Assembly (NCBI GenBank): GCA_949987565.1 | Contig: OX465111.1 | Span: forward strand, 17,086,359 to 17,150,358 | Length of the DNA stretch: 64,000 bases | Direction: 5' to 3' | Origin: Luidia sarsii | Taxonomy: Eukaryota; Echinodermata; Asteroidea; Paxillosida; Luidiidae | Shown: in pieces, positions 63,410 to 64,000 of the stretch | Position numbering within the stretch: position 1 is the stretch's first letter | How the letters are laid out: every line of letters starts with the position of its first letter | Position numbers and translations under genes: made by a program | The notes under the pieces: model-generated | Database searches by the model: none | What the model saw: the letters and a program-made list of their open reading frames with translations, nothing else | What the model was told of the DNA's origin: nothing

Positions 63410-64000
63410 GGTTGGAGAATGGAGACCCTTACCTTCCTAAATCCTCAGAAATCCTCTGGGCTAAAGCAAAGGACTTCAGAGGTTTGAGGCTGAATAGGTT
63501 ATGAAGGTTCCAAGGATTTCAGAGGATTGAGGCTGAATAGGTTGTGAAGTTTGGAAGGATTTCTGAGGATTGAGGCTGAATGGGCAAACTACTGGAGAAG
63601 GATTTGGGAGGATTTAGGCTGCATGGGGTTCGACTGAAATAAGGATTTCAGAGGATTGATTCTCAAACTGCATTGGGGTCTGTAGTTATGCTTGGTTCCA
63701 AACCACACATTTATAGTCATCCCATGGGCAAACTCACCCACGAGCTGCTGGCCATTCCAATTCCCTGGCTATGAGGATTTCAGAGGATTGAGGCAGTGGG
63801 CACCACAGTTTTTGTGTACGGTGGCAAATTTCAGAGGATTTCAGAGGATTGAGGCTGGTAGCCCAAATTTCATACTCAAAATCAGAGGATTTCAAAGGAT
63901 TCAGGTAGGTTCCTAGCAAAAAGGGTCTAGGACATTAGGGTTAACCTTCCTCAATCCTCCACAATCCTCCAGTGTAAATTTTACAACCTTCCTCAATCCT
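63410..64000 (+). repeat. Degenerate tandem repeat, aaggatttcagaggattgagg units
   Basis: ggatttcagaggattgaggc recurs irregularly; near the end the complement (ttcctcaatcctccacaatc) appears, so the block turns inverted and runs off the window. Confidence 0.7.

Overview
The window is animal nuclear DNA. Genes are split by introns with GT-AG junctions, exons are GC-rich islands in AT-rich introns, and most of the sequence is short transposons, tRNA-derived SINEs and simple repeats. There is no bacterial operon, CRISPR array or rRNA. Many short acatgtacatgt and taggcctacatg words plus a dense load of small inverted-repeat elements fit a marine invertebrate, perhaps an echinoderm, hemichordate or cephalochordate. 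That placement is inference; the species cannot be read from the sequence.

Only two gene families are recognisable, both on the plus strand. (1) A complete ANAPC2 gene (cullin subunit of the anaphase-promoting complex) spans 6407-18669. Its 11 coding exons join in phase to exactly 834 codons (833 aa plus stop; human is 822 aa). A CpG-rich stretch with a CRE palindrome and an NRF1-like site lies about 430-590 bp upstream. (2) Two 5' portions of dimethylarginine dimethylaminohydrolase (DDAH) genes follow. Copy A has two exons (26044-26198 and 32072-32225; 103 codons). Copy B is one fused exon (41990-42349; 120 codons). Both stop at the homologous phase-0 splice donor, and I found no downstream DDAH exons. 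Copy A keeps all five N-terminal substrate-contact residues. Copy B has replaced all five, so it is either a divergent enzyme or a pseudo-enzyme.

The rest is repeats. ANAPC2 introns hold a 21-bp minisatellite (intron 5), an 86-bp array made from a LINE 3' end (intron 7), a TCTG microsatellite (intron 8), a TTAA-flanked inverted-repeat element and a ten-unit 160-bp array made from a tRNA-SINE head (intron 10). DDAH-A intron 1 holds a CTGTC pentamer array starting about 20 bp after the donor, and a seven-unit ~98-bp array. Just after exon 2 lies a 290-bp TTAGGG-like telomeric block. From 42.35 to 64 kb no gene was recognised. That part contains a 1.9-kb TTAA-flanked element with 200-bp inverted repeats and a broken THAP domain (Kolobok/T2-like), a 1.2-kb purine tract and many hairpin elements.

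Best leads: the altered pocket of DDAH-B and a possible shared 3' end for the two DDAH 5' parts; a palindromic repeat family with 13-bp target duplications and hammerhead-ribozyme-like cores; a row of micro-hairpins with a compensatory base change; and at least four tandem arrays that each appear to have grown out of a nearby transposon family.
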